In this document: in pieces, positions 1 to 7,826 of the stretch
Numbering within the stretch: the first letter of the stretch is position 1
Layout: each line of letters begins with the position of its first letter
Source of the DNA: Accumulibacter sp.
GTDB taxonomy: Bacteria > Pseudomonadota > Gammaproteobacteria > Burkholderiales > Rhodocyclaceae
DNA length: 36,571 nucleotides
NCBI GenBank assembly: GCA_031290495.1
Contig: JAITNL010000223.1
Coordinates: 1-36,571, forward strand
Direction of reading: 5' to 3'
Program-made: the position numbers and the translations under genes
The notes under the pieces: generated by a model
Databases searched by the model: none
The model's input: only the letters and a program-made list of their open reading frames with translations
What the model was told of the DNA's origin: nothing

Positions 1-54
1 ACTGCTGGATTTTTTTCGCGCGCGTTCTCTGAACCTCAAACAAAGGAGCTTTTC

Positions 55-2436
55 ATGAAATGGGAATTATTGACACGTCTGGTAATTTCGACAGCCTCGA
101 TCGTCTCGATGTGGATGCCGGCGACGGATAGCGTGGCTGGCATCGATGATGTTTATATGACAGGCGGCGGCGGTGGGGGCGGTGGGGGCGCAAGCGGAGC
201 CGGAGGTGGGTTCGGCGGTGGCGGCGGGGCGGGGGGTTATATAGGGCAGGAACTGCTCAGTGATATAAAAGGCGGCAACGGCGGCGGCTACGGCGGTTAC
301 GAAAGCGGCAAAGACGGCTTCAGCGGTGGTTATTTGGGCGGCGGAAATAAAGGCAGAGGTGGTGCTGGCGGCAACAGCGCCACTCTCATGGATTACACGG
401 CGCTCGCCGGCGACTCAGGCGGGCCTGGCGACGGCGACGTCGACAGCACTCGCAGCGACGGCAGCGGCGGTGGCGGTATCGGCGGCAAGGGCGGCGACGT
501 TACGGTGACTCTTACTCCTCTTTCCGGCGATATTTCCGTGCCTGGCAAATTGCAACTGACAGGCGGTGGCGGTGGCGGTGGGGCCAACAAAGGAGCCGAC
601 GGCGGCAACGGCGGCGGCGTCACGTTGAGTGCTGCTACCAATAGAAGTATCACCGTAAGCAATTTGGCCTTGATAGGCGGCATGGGCGGCGGAGGCGGTT
701 TGGACGACGGCGGCGGGCAAGGCGGCGGGCAAGGCGGCGACGGCGGCAGCGTTACGTTGGCTGCCAATGGTAGTGTCACCGTAGACAGATCGTTCACAAT
801 GACGAGCGGCAAAAATGGTACTCAAGGAGAAAACGATGGCGGCGCGGGCGGTATCGGGGGCGCTGTTACCTTCATCGCCAAAACGCTGAAAGCAGCCAGC
901 GTCATCTCCCTGACCAAACAAGACGGCGCGTTGAACGTCAATGTCGGCACACTGGATATTACGCAGAATGATACGTTGCTGACGCTGGAGGGCACCACGA
1001 CCTGGGATGGCAACGCGAGTACCGGCGTACTCTTCGACACCATCGAGCTGGGTAATACCAGAAATCTTACTGTTTCTGCTGGCGGCGCGTTCAGCTTCAA
1101 CACCCTCAACGTACATGGCGCGGCAAACTATACCGGCGATCTGAATGCCGCCAACAGGAATTTGAACTTTTTTGTGGCGGCAGGGACGGTTTCCGGCGCG
1201 GTGCTGCTTTCCACCTCTACCGCCGACATTACCGACAGTAAAGTCGGCATCGTTGTCGAAGACACGAGTTCACCTTTGAAAGCAGGGGATCATTTGGTGT
1301 TGATTGACGCCGCGTCGCTTTCCGGCAGCCCGTCCAATAACCACGCCACGGCACCGGGAATGCAGGGCGTTTCACTGGCGTATGAGTTCGAGTTGAGCAC
1401 AACCGGCACGCAGCTGCTTGCCACAATCCCTAGCCAAGGTACCGACCCCGCTTCCGGTTCCGACCCTGTCCCCGGTTCCGTCAACCCTCAGACCGAAGCT
1501 CTCCCCGAAGCCTTTCTTGGCGGTCTTGGGCTGGTCAATCAAGGTGTCGACCTCGCCGCCGGTCAGGGCATGGACGCGATGTGGCATGAAATAGCCCACG
1601 GCAAGGGCAAGGGCTATACCGCCTTTGCCGTCCTTTCCGGCGGTTCCAGCAAATACAAGACCGGCTCGCATGTTGACGTCGATAGTCACAACGTAATGAC
1701 CGGGATTACCGGCGACATGCAACTCGCTTCCGGTAATTTGACCCTCGGCGCCTTCTTCACCTATGGCCGGGGCGATTACGACACCCATAACAGTTTCTCC
1801 AATGCCGCTTCTGTCCACGGCAGCGGCGATTCCGATTACGTCGGTGTCGGGATGCTGGGCCGTCTGGATTTCAACGCGACGAAAACAGGCCATCCCTATG
1901 CCGAGGGTTCTTTTCAGGCTGGCCGCGTAAAAACGGATTTCCACAGCGGCGACCTGACCGATCTGCAAGGCGTCGGGGCGCGCTACAACGCCCGTTCCAC
2001 GTATTACGGCCTGCATCTCGCGACCGGTTATGTCTGGAACGTGACGGAAAAATCCGAATTTGACGCCTACGTCAAATACCTTTACGCCCGCCGGAACAGC
2101 AACAAGGTCACGCTGAACACCGGCGATCCGATCCGCTTCAACGCCATCGAATCGCATCGCCTGCGTTTGGGCGGACGCTATTCCGGGACGGCGGCCAAGG
2201 TGAACCCCTACGTCGGTTTGGCCTGGGAACATGAGTTCGACGGCAGGGCCAAAGCCACGACTTACGATCGCCCCATCGTCGCCCCGAAACTCAAAGGCAA
2301 TACCGGCATCGCGGAACTCGGCCTGGTCATGAAACCTTCGGCGTCAACACCGCTGACCATCGATCTCGGCATCCAGGGCTACACCGGACGACGGGAAGGC
2401 GCGAGTGGAAGTATTCGCGTCGAATACAAGTTCTGA
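55..2436 (+). CDS. Glycine-rich autotransporter, outer membrane
   Basis: Predicted type V secreted surface protein of 793 residues. The ATG is preceded by AAAGGAG at 42-48. A signal peptide covers about residues 1-28. Residues about 36-290 are dominated by Gly-rich runs (for example nine glycines near residue 37 and many GGxGG units) alternating with short Thr/Val/Ser strands. Residues about 290-465 look like beta-helix repeats. A Pro/Ser/Asp linker follows, and the last 280 or so residues read as an autotransporter beta-barrel ending in Glu-Tyr-Lys-Phe, the terminal aromatic expected of outer-membrane barrels. Family knowledge: the barrel inserts in the outer membrane and displays the passenger. 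The passenger's function (adhesion, matrix or S-layer-like) is not visible. No protease motif was seen. The gene stands alone and ends in its own terminator. Confidence 0.85.
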   Translation: MKWELLTRLVISTASIVSMWMPATDSVAGIDDVYMTGGGGGGGGGASGAGGGFGGGGGAGGYIGQELLSDIKGGNGGGYGGYESGKDGFSGGYLGGGNKGRGGAGGNSATLMDYTALAGDSGGPGDGDVDSTRSDGSGGGGIGGKGGDVTVTLTPLSGDISVPGKLQLTGGGGGGGANKGADGGNGGGVTLSAATNRSITVSNLALIGGMGGGGGLDDGGGQGGGQGGDGGSVTLAANGSVTVDRSFTMTSGKNGTQGENDGGAGGIGGAVTFIAKTLKAASVISLTKQDGALNVNVGTLDITQNDTLLTLEGTTTWDGNASTGVLFDTIELGNTRNLTVSAGGAFSFNTLNVHGAANYTGDLNAANRNLNFFVAAGTVSGAVLLSTSTADITDSKVGIVVEDTSSPLKAGDHLVLIDAASLSGSPSNNHATAPGMQGVSLAYEFELSTTGTQLLATIPSQGTDPASGSDPVPGSVNPQTEALPEAFLGGLGLVNQGVDLAAGQGMDAMWHEIAHGKGKGYTAFAVLSGGSSKYKTGSHVDVDSHNVMTGITGDMQLASGNLTLGAFFTYGRGDYDTHNSFSNAASVHGSGDSDYVGVGMLGRLDFNATKTGHPYAEGSFQAGRVKTDFHSGDLTDLQGVGARYNARSTYYGLHLATGYVWNVTEKSEFDAYVKYLYARRNSNKVTLNTGDPIRFNAIESHRLRLGGRYSGTAAKVNPYVGLAWEHEFDGRAKATTYDRPIVAPKLKGNTGIAELGLVMKPSASTPLTIDLGIQGYTGRREGASGSIRVEYKF

Positions 2437-2440
2437 TCGT

Positions 2441-2483
2441 AAAGATCGGCATCGAGCGTAGTACGATGCCGATCTTTCTTTTC
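2441..2483 (+). terminator. Intrinsic terminator of the autotransporter gene
   Basis: A perfect 14-bp inverted repeat, AAAGATCGGCATCG at 2441-2454 and its complement at 2464-2477, encloses a 9-nt loop and is followed by a T-rich stretch (TTTCTTTTC). It begins 4 bases after the stop codon. The complementary A-rich flank means it may also work on the minus strand. Confidence 0.8.
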
Positions 2484-2624
2484 ACGCTTATATAGCGCAT
2501 ACGGATCGAGGCCATCGTGGCCGCCAATCACCGCGCCGTTGTATTTGAAGATGCCCACTTTCGACAGTGGGTTGTCCTTGATTTCGATCCAGCCGTTGGT
2601 ATCGGGTATGCGTTTGGTGGTCAT
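2484..2624 (-). pseudogene. Remnant resembling a phage DUF2213 protein N-terminus
   Basis: Read leftward from the ATG at 2624-2622, the first 40 or so codons give a start like [20 protein letters not shown], then [15 protein letters not shown]. From memory this resembles the opening of DUF2213-type phage structural or protease proteins (NGW-EIKDNP-SKVGVFPY). The similarity fades after the GLDPYALY segment, and the frame then runs into the autotransporter terminator, so only about 45 of several hundred expected residues remain. No clear ribosome-binding site precedes it. I infer a prophage or integrative-element fragment. The family assignment is from memory and needs a profile search. Confidence 0.45.
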
Positions 2625-2637
2625 GAGGGTTCAGGCA

Positions 2638-2660
2638 TAAAAAAACCCGCCGGAGCGGAT
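2638..2660 (-). terminator. Possible minus-strand terminator upstream of the phage remnant
   Basis: On the minus strand ATCCGC-TCCG-GCGGGT forms a 6-bp stem (one G-T pair) with a 4-nt loop, followed directly by a run of T (complement of the A run at 2639-2645). It would stop leftward transcripts coming from the hic promoter region or be the leftover terminator of a lost upstream gene. Confidence 0.4.
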
Positions 2661-2671
2661 GGGGGAAAAAT

Positions 2672-2712
2672 ATTTAACACATGTGTTGCGCAAATAAACA
2701 GAAGTGTTAAAT
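2672..2712 (+). promoter_or_regulatory. Palindromic operator-like region of hicAB
   Basis: Two overlapping symmetries sit directly ahead of hicA: the perfect 12-bp palindrome AACACATGTGTT at 2676-2687, and the inverted pair ATTTAACAC (2672-2680) / GTGTTAAAT (2704-2712). The stretch is AT-rich in a GC-rich genome, as expected of a promoter. HicB antitoxins with a C-terminal DNA-binding domain are known to autorepress by binding such repeats. I could not fix the -35 and -10 hexamers; TTGCGC at 2686 with TTAAAT at 2707 is a weak option. Confidence 0.5.
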
Positions 2713-2718
2713 TACGGC

Positions 2719-2904
2719 ATGAATTCAAAGCAGATGAAAAAGTGGCTGGAACAACAGGGCGCAACCTTTCAGCCCGGCAAAGGTTCGCACCTGAAAGTCC
2801 TTCTTCATGGCAAGCATTCCGTCCTGCCCATGCACGGCACGACGGAACTTGGCAAGGGACTCGAAGCCGCCATCAAACGCCAACTTGGATTGAAGGAGAA
2901 ATAA
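2719..2904 (+). CDS. hicA: HicA-type mRNA interferase toxin
   Basis: 61-residue toxin of the HicA family, which has a double-stranded-RNA-binding fold and blocks translation by cleaving mRNA. From the ATG at 2719 the protein shows the family pattern of an N-terminal helix (KQMKKWLEQQGA), then KGSH with His at residue 24, the position of the catalytic histidine in characterised HicA proteins, then the GLEAAIKRQLGL helix. A GTG at 2704 in the same frame would add five residues but falls inside the operator repeat, so 2719 is preferred. Its stop overlaps the hicB start by one base (TAATG), so the pair is translationally coupled. The toxin appears intact. Confidence 0.85.
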   Translation: MNSKQMKKWLEQQGATFQPGKGSHLKVLLHGKHSVLPMHGTTELGKGLEAAIKRQLGLKEK

Positions 2905-3320
2905 TGTTTGATTACCCCGTGACCTTGATGCCTGATGATGGAACGATTCTTGTTACATTCGCCGATGTGCCGGAAGCCATTACTTTTGGCAATGACGAAG
3001 AAGAAGCCTTGCTCAACGCGATTGACGCGCTGGAAACCGGACTTTCCTTCTATATCGACGATAAAAAGCCGCTTCCCGCCGTCAGTCTGCCAGCCCCCGG
3101 ACAAAAAACCGTGTGCCCTTCGCCGCTGGAATGCGCCAAGCTGGGTATCTATCAGGAGATGACCGCGCAGGGCGTCAAAAAATCTGAACTTGCCCGCCGT
3201 CTGGGCTGGCACATGCCACAGGTCGACCGCCTGTTTGACCTGCGCCACGCTTCAAAACTCAACCAGATCGAAGCTGCGGCAAATGTGTTGGGCAAGCATT
3301 TGCAGGTGCAGATCGCCTGA
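2904..3320 (+). CDS. hicB: HicB-type antitoxin with C-terminal HTH
   Basis: 138-residue antitoxin. Residues about 1-60 carry the HicB fold (FDYPVTLMPDDGT, FADVPEAITFGNDEEEALLNAIDALE), which normally binds and inactivates HicA. Residues about 85-135 form a helix-turn-helix of the Cro/XRE type (KKSELARRLGWHMPQVDRLF, then KLNQIEAAANVLG), giving autoregulation of the operon. It starts at the ATG overlapping the hicA stop, with AAGGAGAA at 2893-2900 as ribosome-binding site inside hicA. The toxin-first order is the usual one for hicAB. The module is flanked by a phage-like remnant on the left and extragenic palindromes on the right, consistent with mobility. Confidence 0.87.
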   Translation: MFDYPVTLMPDDGTILVTFADVPEAITFGNDEEEALLNAIDALETGLSFYIDDKKPLPAVSLPAPGQKTVCPSPLECAKLGIYQEMTAQGVKKSELARRLGWHMPQVDRLFDLRHASKLNQIEAAANVLGKHLQVQIA

Positions 3321-3326
3321 CTCCCA

Positions 3327-3440
3327 GCCCGCATAGGTCGGGGTGTGCAAAGCGAACCCCGACGCCGCCGCTTTGGTTTGTCGAGGCGATTGCCTTTGGT
3401 TTTGTCGGAGTTCGCTTTGCTCACCCCGACCTATGCGGGC
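3327..3440. repeat. Extragenic palindrome with 37-bp arms (MITE/REP-like)
   Basis: The arms at 3327-3363 and 3404-3440 are inverted copies (beginning GCCCGCATAGGTCGGGGTG) differing at two positions and enclose 40 bases. It starts 7 bases after hicB and contains no gene. The motif with GCAAAGCGAAC next to CCCGAC resembles dispersed palindromic elements of many proteobacteria. Copy number cannot be judged within this window. Confidence 0.65.
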
Positions 3441-3610
3441 CACGAAACTTTTTGGGCACCCTTACCGCCGCTACCACCCTGCCCCTGCCGGGGCACCCCT
3501 CCAGAGGAGGGGAATTAACCCAGACGCGATCCTGGTTTATAGCATTTTGACAAAACATGTAAACATCTCCCTGGCTTTGCTGTAGATATTACATGTTTCG
3601 ATTATTATAA
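3441..3610. other. Gene-free stretch with three further inverted repeats
   Basis: Within the gene-free interval between hicB and etfA there are two tandem GC hairpins, GCCCC-TGCC-GGGGC at 3481-3494 and CCCCTCC-AGA-GGAGGGG at 3496-3512, and an AT-rich inverted pair AAACATGTAA (3553-3562) / TTACATGTTT (3589-3598). I see no credible coding sequence. The AT-rich pair could be a regulator site or a recombination scar. Confidence 0.5.
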
Positions 3611-3640
3611 ATGTTAAATTAAAGCGCTATAAAGTGCTTT
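3611..3640 (-). terminator. Probable terminator after etfA
   Basis: AAAGCGC / GTGCTTT (3621-3640) gives a 7-bp stem with one G-T pair and a 6-nt loop, 2 bases past the etfA stop on the minus strand, followed by AATTTAAC. The T tract is weak, so termination may be partial. Confidence 0.5.
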
Positions 3641-3642
3641 CT

Positions 3643-4608
3643 TCAGGGCAATGAGCGGTCAATCAACCCAAGACAACCCAAGACGGCGATCAAGGCGGGG
3701 ACGGCATCGAACAGATCGGCGACCAGACCGTAATCGGCGACCTGAAATATCGGCGCGTCCGGGTCTTTGTTGATGGCGACAATGACCTGGCTGTCTTTCA
3801 TTCCGGCGAGATGCTGAATCGCTCCCGACAGCCCCACCGCGATATAAAGCCGGGGGGCGACGATTTTTCCGGTTTGCCCAATTTGCAAGTCGTTGGCTGC
3901 AAAACCGGCGTCGACCGCGGCGCGCGACGCGCCGATGGCGCCGCCCAGTTTGTCGGCCAGAGGTTCCAGCAGTTGGTGAAAATTTTCGGCGCTGCCGAGT
4001 CCCGCGCCGCCGGCAACAACCACTTGGGCAACGCCCAGTTCGGGGCGCGCCGAGCGGGTCAATTCACGCGAGATCACTTTACTTTTTCGCTGGACGCCAG
4101 GTATCGCGATGCTTTCAATCGGCGCCGGAATTAAATTCTTTCCCGCCGCCTCGAACACCGTTGTACGCACCGTGACGATCTTGATCGCGTCGGACGAACG
4201 CACGGTAATCAACGCGCTGCCCGCGTAAATGGGGCGCACGAAAGTATCGTCGGATGCCACCCGCACAAGGTCGGAAATCTGAGCGGCGTCGAGCAGCGCC
4301 GCCACACGCGGCATGACGCTTTTCCCCATCGACGACGCCGCCGCGAGAGCGTGCGAATAGCGCGCCATTTGCGTCGCAATCAACTCGGCGACGGGTTCCG
4401 GCGAGCGGTCGGCGCAGCGCGCCGAGTCGGCCAGCCACACTTTGGCGACGCCATCCAACCGCGCGGCCTGCCCGGCAACGCTCACGCACCCGCTTCCCGC
4501 AACCAGCAAATCGATATCGCCTCCGATCCGCCTTGCCGCCGTGACGACACGCGCCGTCACCGGGTCGATCGACGAATTGTCGTGCTCGACCAGGACCAGA
4601 CAGCTCAT
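3643..4608 (-). CDS. etfA: Electron transfer flavoprotein subunit alpha
   Basis: 321 residues, the usual length for EtfA, the FAD-carrying subunit of the soluble electron carrier that takes electrons from acyl-CoA and other flavin dehydrogenases. The C-terminal FAD domain is clear: [15 protein letters not shown] near residue 195, [29 protein letters not shown] (residues about 240-260), [20 protein letters not shown] and the closing [15 protein letters not shown]. The start ATG overlaps the etfB stop (ATGA at 4605-4608), so the two subunits are coupled. It is the last gene of folP-etfB-etfA. It is probably the canonical ETF heterodimer partner rather than a FixB/bifurcating variant, though I cannot exclude the latter. 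Confidence 0.95.
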   Translation of the reverse strand: MSCLVLVEHDNSSIDPVTARVVTAARRIGGDIDLLVAGSGCVSVAGQAARLDGVAKVWLADSARCADRSPEPVAELIATQMARYSHALAAASSMGKSVMPRVAALLDAAQISDLVRVASDDTFVRPIYAGSALITVRSSDAIKIVTVRTTVFEAAGKNLIPAPIESIAIPGVQRKSKVISRELTRSARPELGVAQVVVAGGAGLGSAENFHQLLEPLADKLGGAIGASRAAVDAGFAANDLQIGQTGKIVAPRLYIAVGLSGAIQHLAGMKDSQVIVAINKDPDAPIFQVADYGLVADLFDAVPALIAVLGCLGLIDRSLP

Positions 4609-5354
4609 GCGATCGCTCCCGAATCCTTGAGCCTGGAAACCAGCTCCGCGACATCGCGCGCCTTGATTCCCGCCGCTCGCCTGGGCGCTTCGACAACCTT
4701 CAAGGTGGTCAGGCGAGGGGCAAGATCAACGCCAAAAACTTCCGCGTCGATCACTTCGAGCGGCTTTTTTTTCGCCTTCATGATGTTTTGCAGTGTGACG
4801 TAACGGGGCTGATTGAGGCGAAGATCGGCGGTAATGAGCGCGGGAAGAGTCAGTTCCACCGTCTCGGTGCCGCCGTCGATCTCGCGCGTCACCGTGACCG
4901 CATCGCCTTCGACGCGCACTTTGGAAGCGAACGCGGCCTGCGGCCAATCCATCAAAGCCGCGAGCATCTGACCGACTTGACTGGAATCGTCGTCGATGGC
5001 CTGTTTGCCGGCAAAAACGAGGGCAGGCTCTTCTTTTTCACACAATGCCTTGAGTAATTTCGCTGCCGCCAAAGTTTGAATTTCCGCGTCGGACTGAATC
5101 AGGATCGCGCGGTCTGCACCCATTGCCAGCGCCGTTCGGAGCGTTTCCCGACACGACGCGGCGCCGATGGAAAGCGCAATGACTTCGGACGCGATTCCCG
5201 CCTCTTTCAGCCGAACCGCCTCCTCCAGCGCTGTTTCATCGAATGGATTCATCGACATTCTGGCGTTGGCAATATCGACGCCGCTCTCGTCCGTCCGCAC
5301 ACGAACCCTGACGTTGTAATCGAGCACGCGTTTGACGGCGACGATAATTTTCAT
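4605..5354 (-). CDS. etfB: Electron transfer flavoprotein subunit beta
   Basis: 249 residues from the ATG at 5354; an in-frame start 12 codons upstream lies inside folP and adds nothing conserved. Family features in order: MKIIVAVKRV at the N-terminus, MNPFDETALEEAVRLKE, the AMP-binding region AGKQAIDDDSSQVGQMLAA near residues 115-135, and the ETF-beta signature LRLNQPRYVTLQNIMKAKKK near residues 180-200. It forms the heterodimer with EtfA. The ATG overlaps the folP stop (ATGA at 5351-5354), and its own stop overlaps the etfA start, so all three genes are translated as a coupled unit. No dedicated dehydrogenase or ETF-quinone oxidoreductase is visible in the window. Confidence 0.95.
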   Translation of the reverse strand: MKIIVAVKRVLDYNVRVRVRTDESGVDIANARMSMNPFDETALEEAVRLKEAGIASEVIALSIGAASCRETLRTALAMGADRAILIQSDAEIQTLAAAKLLKALCEKEEPALVFAGKQAIDDDSSQVGQMLAALMDWPQAAFASKVRVEGDAVTVTREIDGGTETVELTLPALITADLRLNQPRYVTLQNIMKAKKKPLEVIDAEVFGVDLAPRLTTLKVVEAPRRAAGIKARDVAELVSRLKDSGAIA

Positions 5355-6187
5355 GAGGAAACTTCTCCGCATCCGGTCACGGCTTGCCACACGTTCAAGG
5401 CGTCGCGCGTTTCGGCAACATCGTGCACGCGCACGATCTTCGCGCCGCGTTCGGCGGCGAGCAAGGCCGCCGCGACGCTGGCCCCCAGGCGTTCGCCCAC
5501 GGGACGCCCCGTGACGGCGCCCAGCATCGACTTGCGCGACATTCCGGCGAGAATCGGCAAGCCGTCGCTGGCCAGCTCATCCAAACGCGCCAGCAAGGCA
5601 AGGTTGTGTTCGGGCGTCTTGCCAAAGCCGAATCCCGGATCGAGCGCCAGACGTTCGCGGCCGATTCCCGCCGCCGCCGCCGCCGCCAGCCGCCCGGCCA
5701 GAAATGCGCGCACTTCGGCAACGACATCGCCATAATCGGGATGCCGCTGCATGGTTGCCGGCTCACCGCGCGCGTGCATCAGACAGACCGCGCAGTCGCT
5801 GGCCGCGACCGCGTCGAGCGCGCCGGGACGGCGCAGGGCGAAGATGTCGTTGATCATCGAAGCGCCCCGCGCCAGCGCGGCGCGCATTACTTCGGGCTTG
5901 TAAGTGTCCACAGAGATCGGCGTCGGGCAATCCGCCAAGGCTTCCAGCACCGGCAACAGACGTTCCAGCTCCTCGTCGAGCGTGACCGGCGGCGCGCCGG
6001 GACGCGAAGATTCGGCGCCGAGGTCGATGATGTCGGCGCCGACGGCAATCTGCCGGCGCGCGTACTCAACCGCCAGTTGCACATCGTCACCAAGACCGTC
6101 GCCGGAAAAGGAATCCGGCGTCAGGTTGACGATGCCCATGATCAGCGGGCGTTCCAGTCGCAGCAGAAATTTTCCACAACGAAGCAT
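5351..6187 (-). CDS. folP: Dihydropteroate synthase
   Basis: Condenses p-aminobenzoate with 6-hydroxymethyl-dihydropterin diphosphate in folate synthesis; the sulfonamide target. Motifs in order: IMGIVNLTPDSFS (first pterin/diphosphate loop), DIIDLGAESSRPGA, ISVDTYKPEVMRAAL, MINDI, LMHARGEP, LDPGFGFGKT, GMSRKSMLG and KIVRVHDVAETRDAL. I chose the ATG at 6187 (278 residues, MLRCGKFLLRLERPL) because family members start close to this point; in-frame ATG 6199 and TTG 6205 are alternatives without a better ribosome-binding site. The common neighbours ftsH and glmM are absent; instead the gene is fused by ATGA overlap to etfB. GAESSRPG replaces the more usual GGESTRPG, a conservative change. Confidence 0.93.
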   Translation of the reverse strand: MLRCGKFLLRLERPLIMGIVNLTPDSFSGDGLGDDVQLAVEYARRQIAVGADIIDLGAESSRPGAPPVTLDEELERLLPVLEALADCPTPISVDTYKPEVMRAALARGASMINDIFALRRPGALDAVAASDCAVCLMHARGEPATMQRHPDYGDVVAEVRAFLAGRLAAAAAAGIGRERLALDPGFGFGKTPEHNLALLARLDELASDGLPILAGMSRKSMLGAVTGRPVGERLGASVAAALLAAERGAKIVRVHDVAETRDALNVWQAVTGCGEVSS

Positions 6188-6205
6188 GATTCGCGTCATT
6201 CCCAA

Positions 6206-6644
6206 AAATAAACGTTATTCCCGCGCGTCGGGGGCGTCCCGGCTGCCGGCCAGACCCACAGGCCGGAATCCCAAAGGAAACGCCAAAGTTTGGCGAGCAG
6301 CGCGAGTTTATAGCGATTTCCACAATTTTTCGTTCAGCGTAAAACCTGCTCTGGTTTGAAACCCCAACGTTCGCCGATATTTCAGGGGCGGCGGACGCTG
6401 TTTTGCCGGGGTATCGCTAACGCTCATCGCGCGCGTGACACTATTGTCCAATTGCGTAAATTACAAGAAAACAGGGCATGGAACCGGACTATGGCAAGCT
6501 CCATCCAAAGGAATGGAACCAGGCCAGCGCCATCAGCGGCACACCAATATCCGATTCCCGCCCGATCCGGAACCGATCAAAAAGATTTTCGCTAAAATAG
6601 CAAGCCAGGTTCCGGATTTTGAACAAATCCGGAAAGTGGAGACA
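6206..6644. other. Gene-free stretch between folP and an orphan ORF, with an RBS-proximal hairpin
   Basis: No convincing gene is seen here. It should hold the leftward promoter of folP and the rightward promoter of the orphan gene, but I could not pick reliable hexamers. A perfect 9-bp inverted repeat, TCCGGATTT (6611-6619) / AAATCCGGA (6625-6633), sits 11 bases before the next start codon and overlaps the possible ribosome-binding sequence GGAAAG at 6631-6636. Confidence 0.5.
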
Positions 6645-7181
6645 ATGGAGATAACGCGGATGAAATTCGATACCAAAACGATACGGGTCACTCAAACAGG
6701 ACCCGATGGCGAATCGGTAACACGATATGTGGCTCTGGATGAGGATCAAAGTCTTACCGTGGTGTTCATGGAAAAGTGCAAGCGCGCCGGCTTTGGCATG
6801 AGCGAAACCTGGAACGAAATTTGTCTCGCGCTGCAAACAATTTTCAAACTGGGCTTCATCCCGGCGGACGATGAATTGTATGAGCTAACGTCTGAGCAAT
6901 ACCAAAAGTTCTATGCCGAAATGGGGAAAATCGACGGAAAAATTTATATGTTATTGCCCAAAAATACAAAGTATCAGAGCACCTCAAAAGAAGTCGGAGT
7001 TATCACGGAACAACAGCTCGACTGGCTTGATAAAGCAAAAAAGGTAATCAGGCAGTACTGCCATGACGAAAAGAAAAAGTTCAAAAATTCCGAAGACAGG
7101 TTGGCGTGGCTCATAGGCGTATTGCCCGTGGCTTTTTCAGGCGGAACAAAAGTCCGCCGGGATTCAATACGTCTCGTGTAA
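6645..7181 (+). CDS. Hypothetical protein, soluble, 178 residues
   Basis: I do not recognise a family. From the ATG at 6645 (GGAAAG and GGAGA just upstream) the protein is hydrophilic, with no signal peptide or membrane segment. It has an N-terminal beta-like segment (TKTIRVTQTGPDGESVTRYV), a helical middle (FGMSETWNEICLALQTIFKLG) and a Lys-rich C-terminal helix (DWLDKAKKVIRQYCHDEKKK). A second start at 6660 with GGAG upstream is possible. The reading frame extends further upstream but that part has low-complexity composition unlike protein. It is less GC-rich than its neighbours, which hints at recent acquisition. It converges on pqiA with an 18-base overlap. Confidence 0.6.
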   Translation: MEITRMKFDTKTIRVTQTGPDGESVTRYVALDEDQSLTVVFMEKCKRAGFGMSETWNEICLALQTIFKLGFIPADDELYELTSEQYQKFYAEMGKIDGKIYMLLPKNTKYQSTSKEVGVITEQQLDWLDKAKKVIRQYCHDEKKKFKNSEDRLAWLIGVLPVAFSGGTKVRRDSIRLV

Positions 7182-7826
7182 CTTCTCCGGTGAGCAGGCG
7201 CGTTTTTCAAAATCACCGTCCCAAATCAGACGCGGGTCGAAGCTCATCGCCGAGAGCATGGTCAGGATCACCACCACGCCAAAAAACAGGATGCCGATGC
7301 GCGGCTCGATGTCGCTCAGCCCCTGAAATTTGACCAGCGCCGAGACGACCGCCACGACCACCACGTCGAGCATCGACCAGCAGCCGACCAGTTCGACCAG
7401 GCGATAGAGCCTGGCGCGTTCGCGCGGAGCTTGGCGGCTGCGCCGTTGCACCGTCGTCAGCAGCAGTCCGAGCACCAGGAATTTGGTGCAGGGCACGGCG
7501 ATGCTGGCGATGAAGATTATCAGCGCGATGTCACAGGAACCGCTTTTCCAGAACTCGATGACGCCGCTCATGATGGTGCTGTCGCTGCCGTGGCCGAACA
7601 GATCGGTGTACATCACCGGCAGCGCGTTGGCCGGGATGTAAAGGATCAGCGCGGCGATCAGAAAAGCCCAGGCATGCGCGATGCTGCCGGGACGCCGGCG
7701 GTGCAGCGCGGCGCCGCAGCGAGGGCAGCGGGCATGTCTGGTTTCATCCAGAATATCCTCGCAGACCAGCCCGCAGCCGTGGCAAGCGACGACGCGCAAC
7801 TGGCGCGCGCGGGGTAGCGCGTTCAT
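7164..7826 (-). CDS. pqiA: PqiA-domain inner membrane protein (second of pair)
   Basis: 220 residues. The N-terminus carries a zinc-ribbon-like pair CHGC (residues about 15-18) and CPRC (about 34-37), followed by four predicted membrane segments (AHAWAFLIAALILYIPANAL, CDIALIIFIASIAVPCTKFL, a segment around SMLDVVVVAVVSALV and IGILFFGVVVILTMLSAM). The signature PANALPVMYT matches the PqiA family (ALPV). The start ATG overlaps the preceding gene's stop (ATGA at 7823-7826). PqiA is the inner-membrane partner of the MCE-type lipid-transport protein PqiB. Here one E. coli-style PqiA is represented by two half-length genes, and no MCE gene follows. Confidence 0.85.
   Translation of the reverse strand: MNALPRARQLRVVACHGCGLVCEDILDETRHARCPRCGAALHRRRPGSIAHAWAFLIAALILYIPANALPVMYTDLFGHGSDSTIMSGVIEFWKSGSCDIALIIFIASIAVPCTKFLVLGLLLTTVQRRSRQAPRERARLYRLVELVGCWSMLDVVVVAVVSALVKFQGLSDIEPRIGILFFGVVVILTMLSAMSFDPRLIWDGDFEKRACSPEKLHETY

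Noticed and set aside
140-860. CRISPR-like or tandem DNA repeat in the GGC-rich zone
   Set aside because: Spacing is irregular and set by glycine codons of an open frame; no constant repeat plus unique spacer pattern.
415-1116. Long minus-strand ORFs antisense to the autotransporter
   Set aside because: They mirror GGC/GCC codon runs (polyproline or polyalanine), lack RBS and known motifs.
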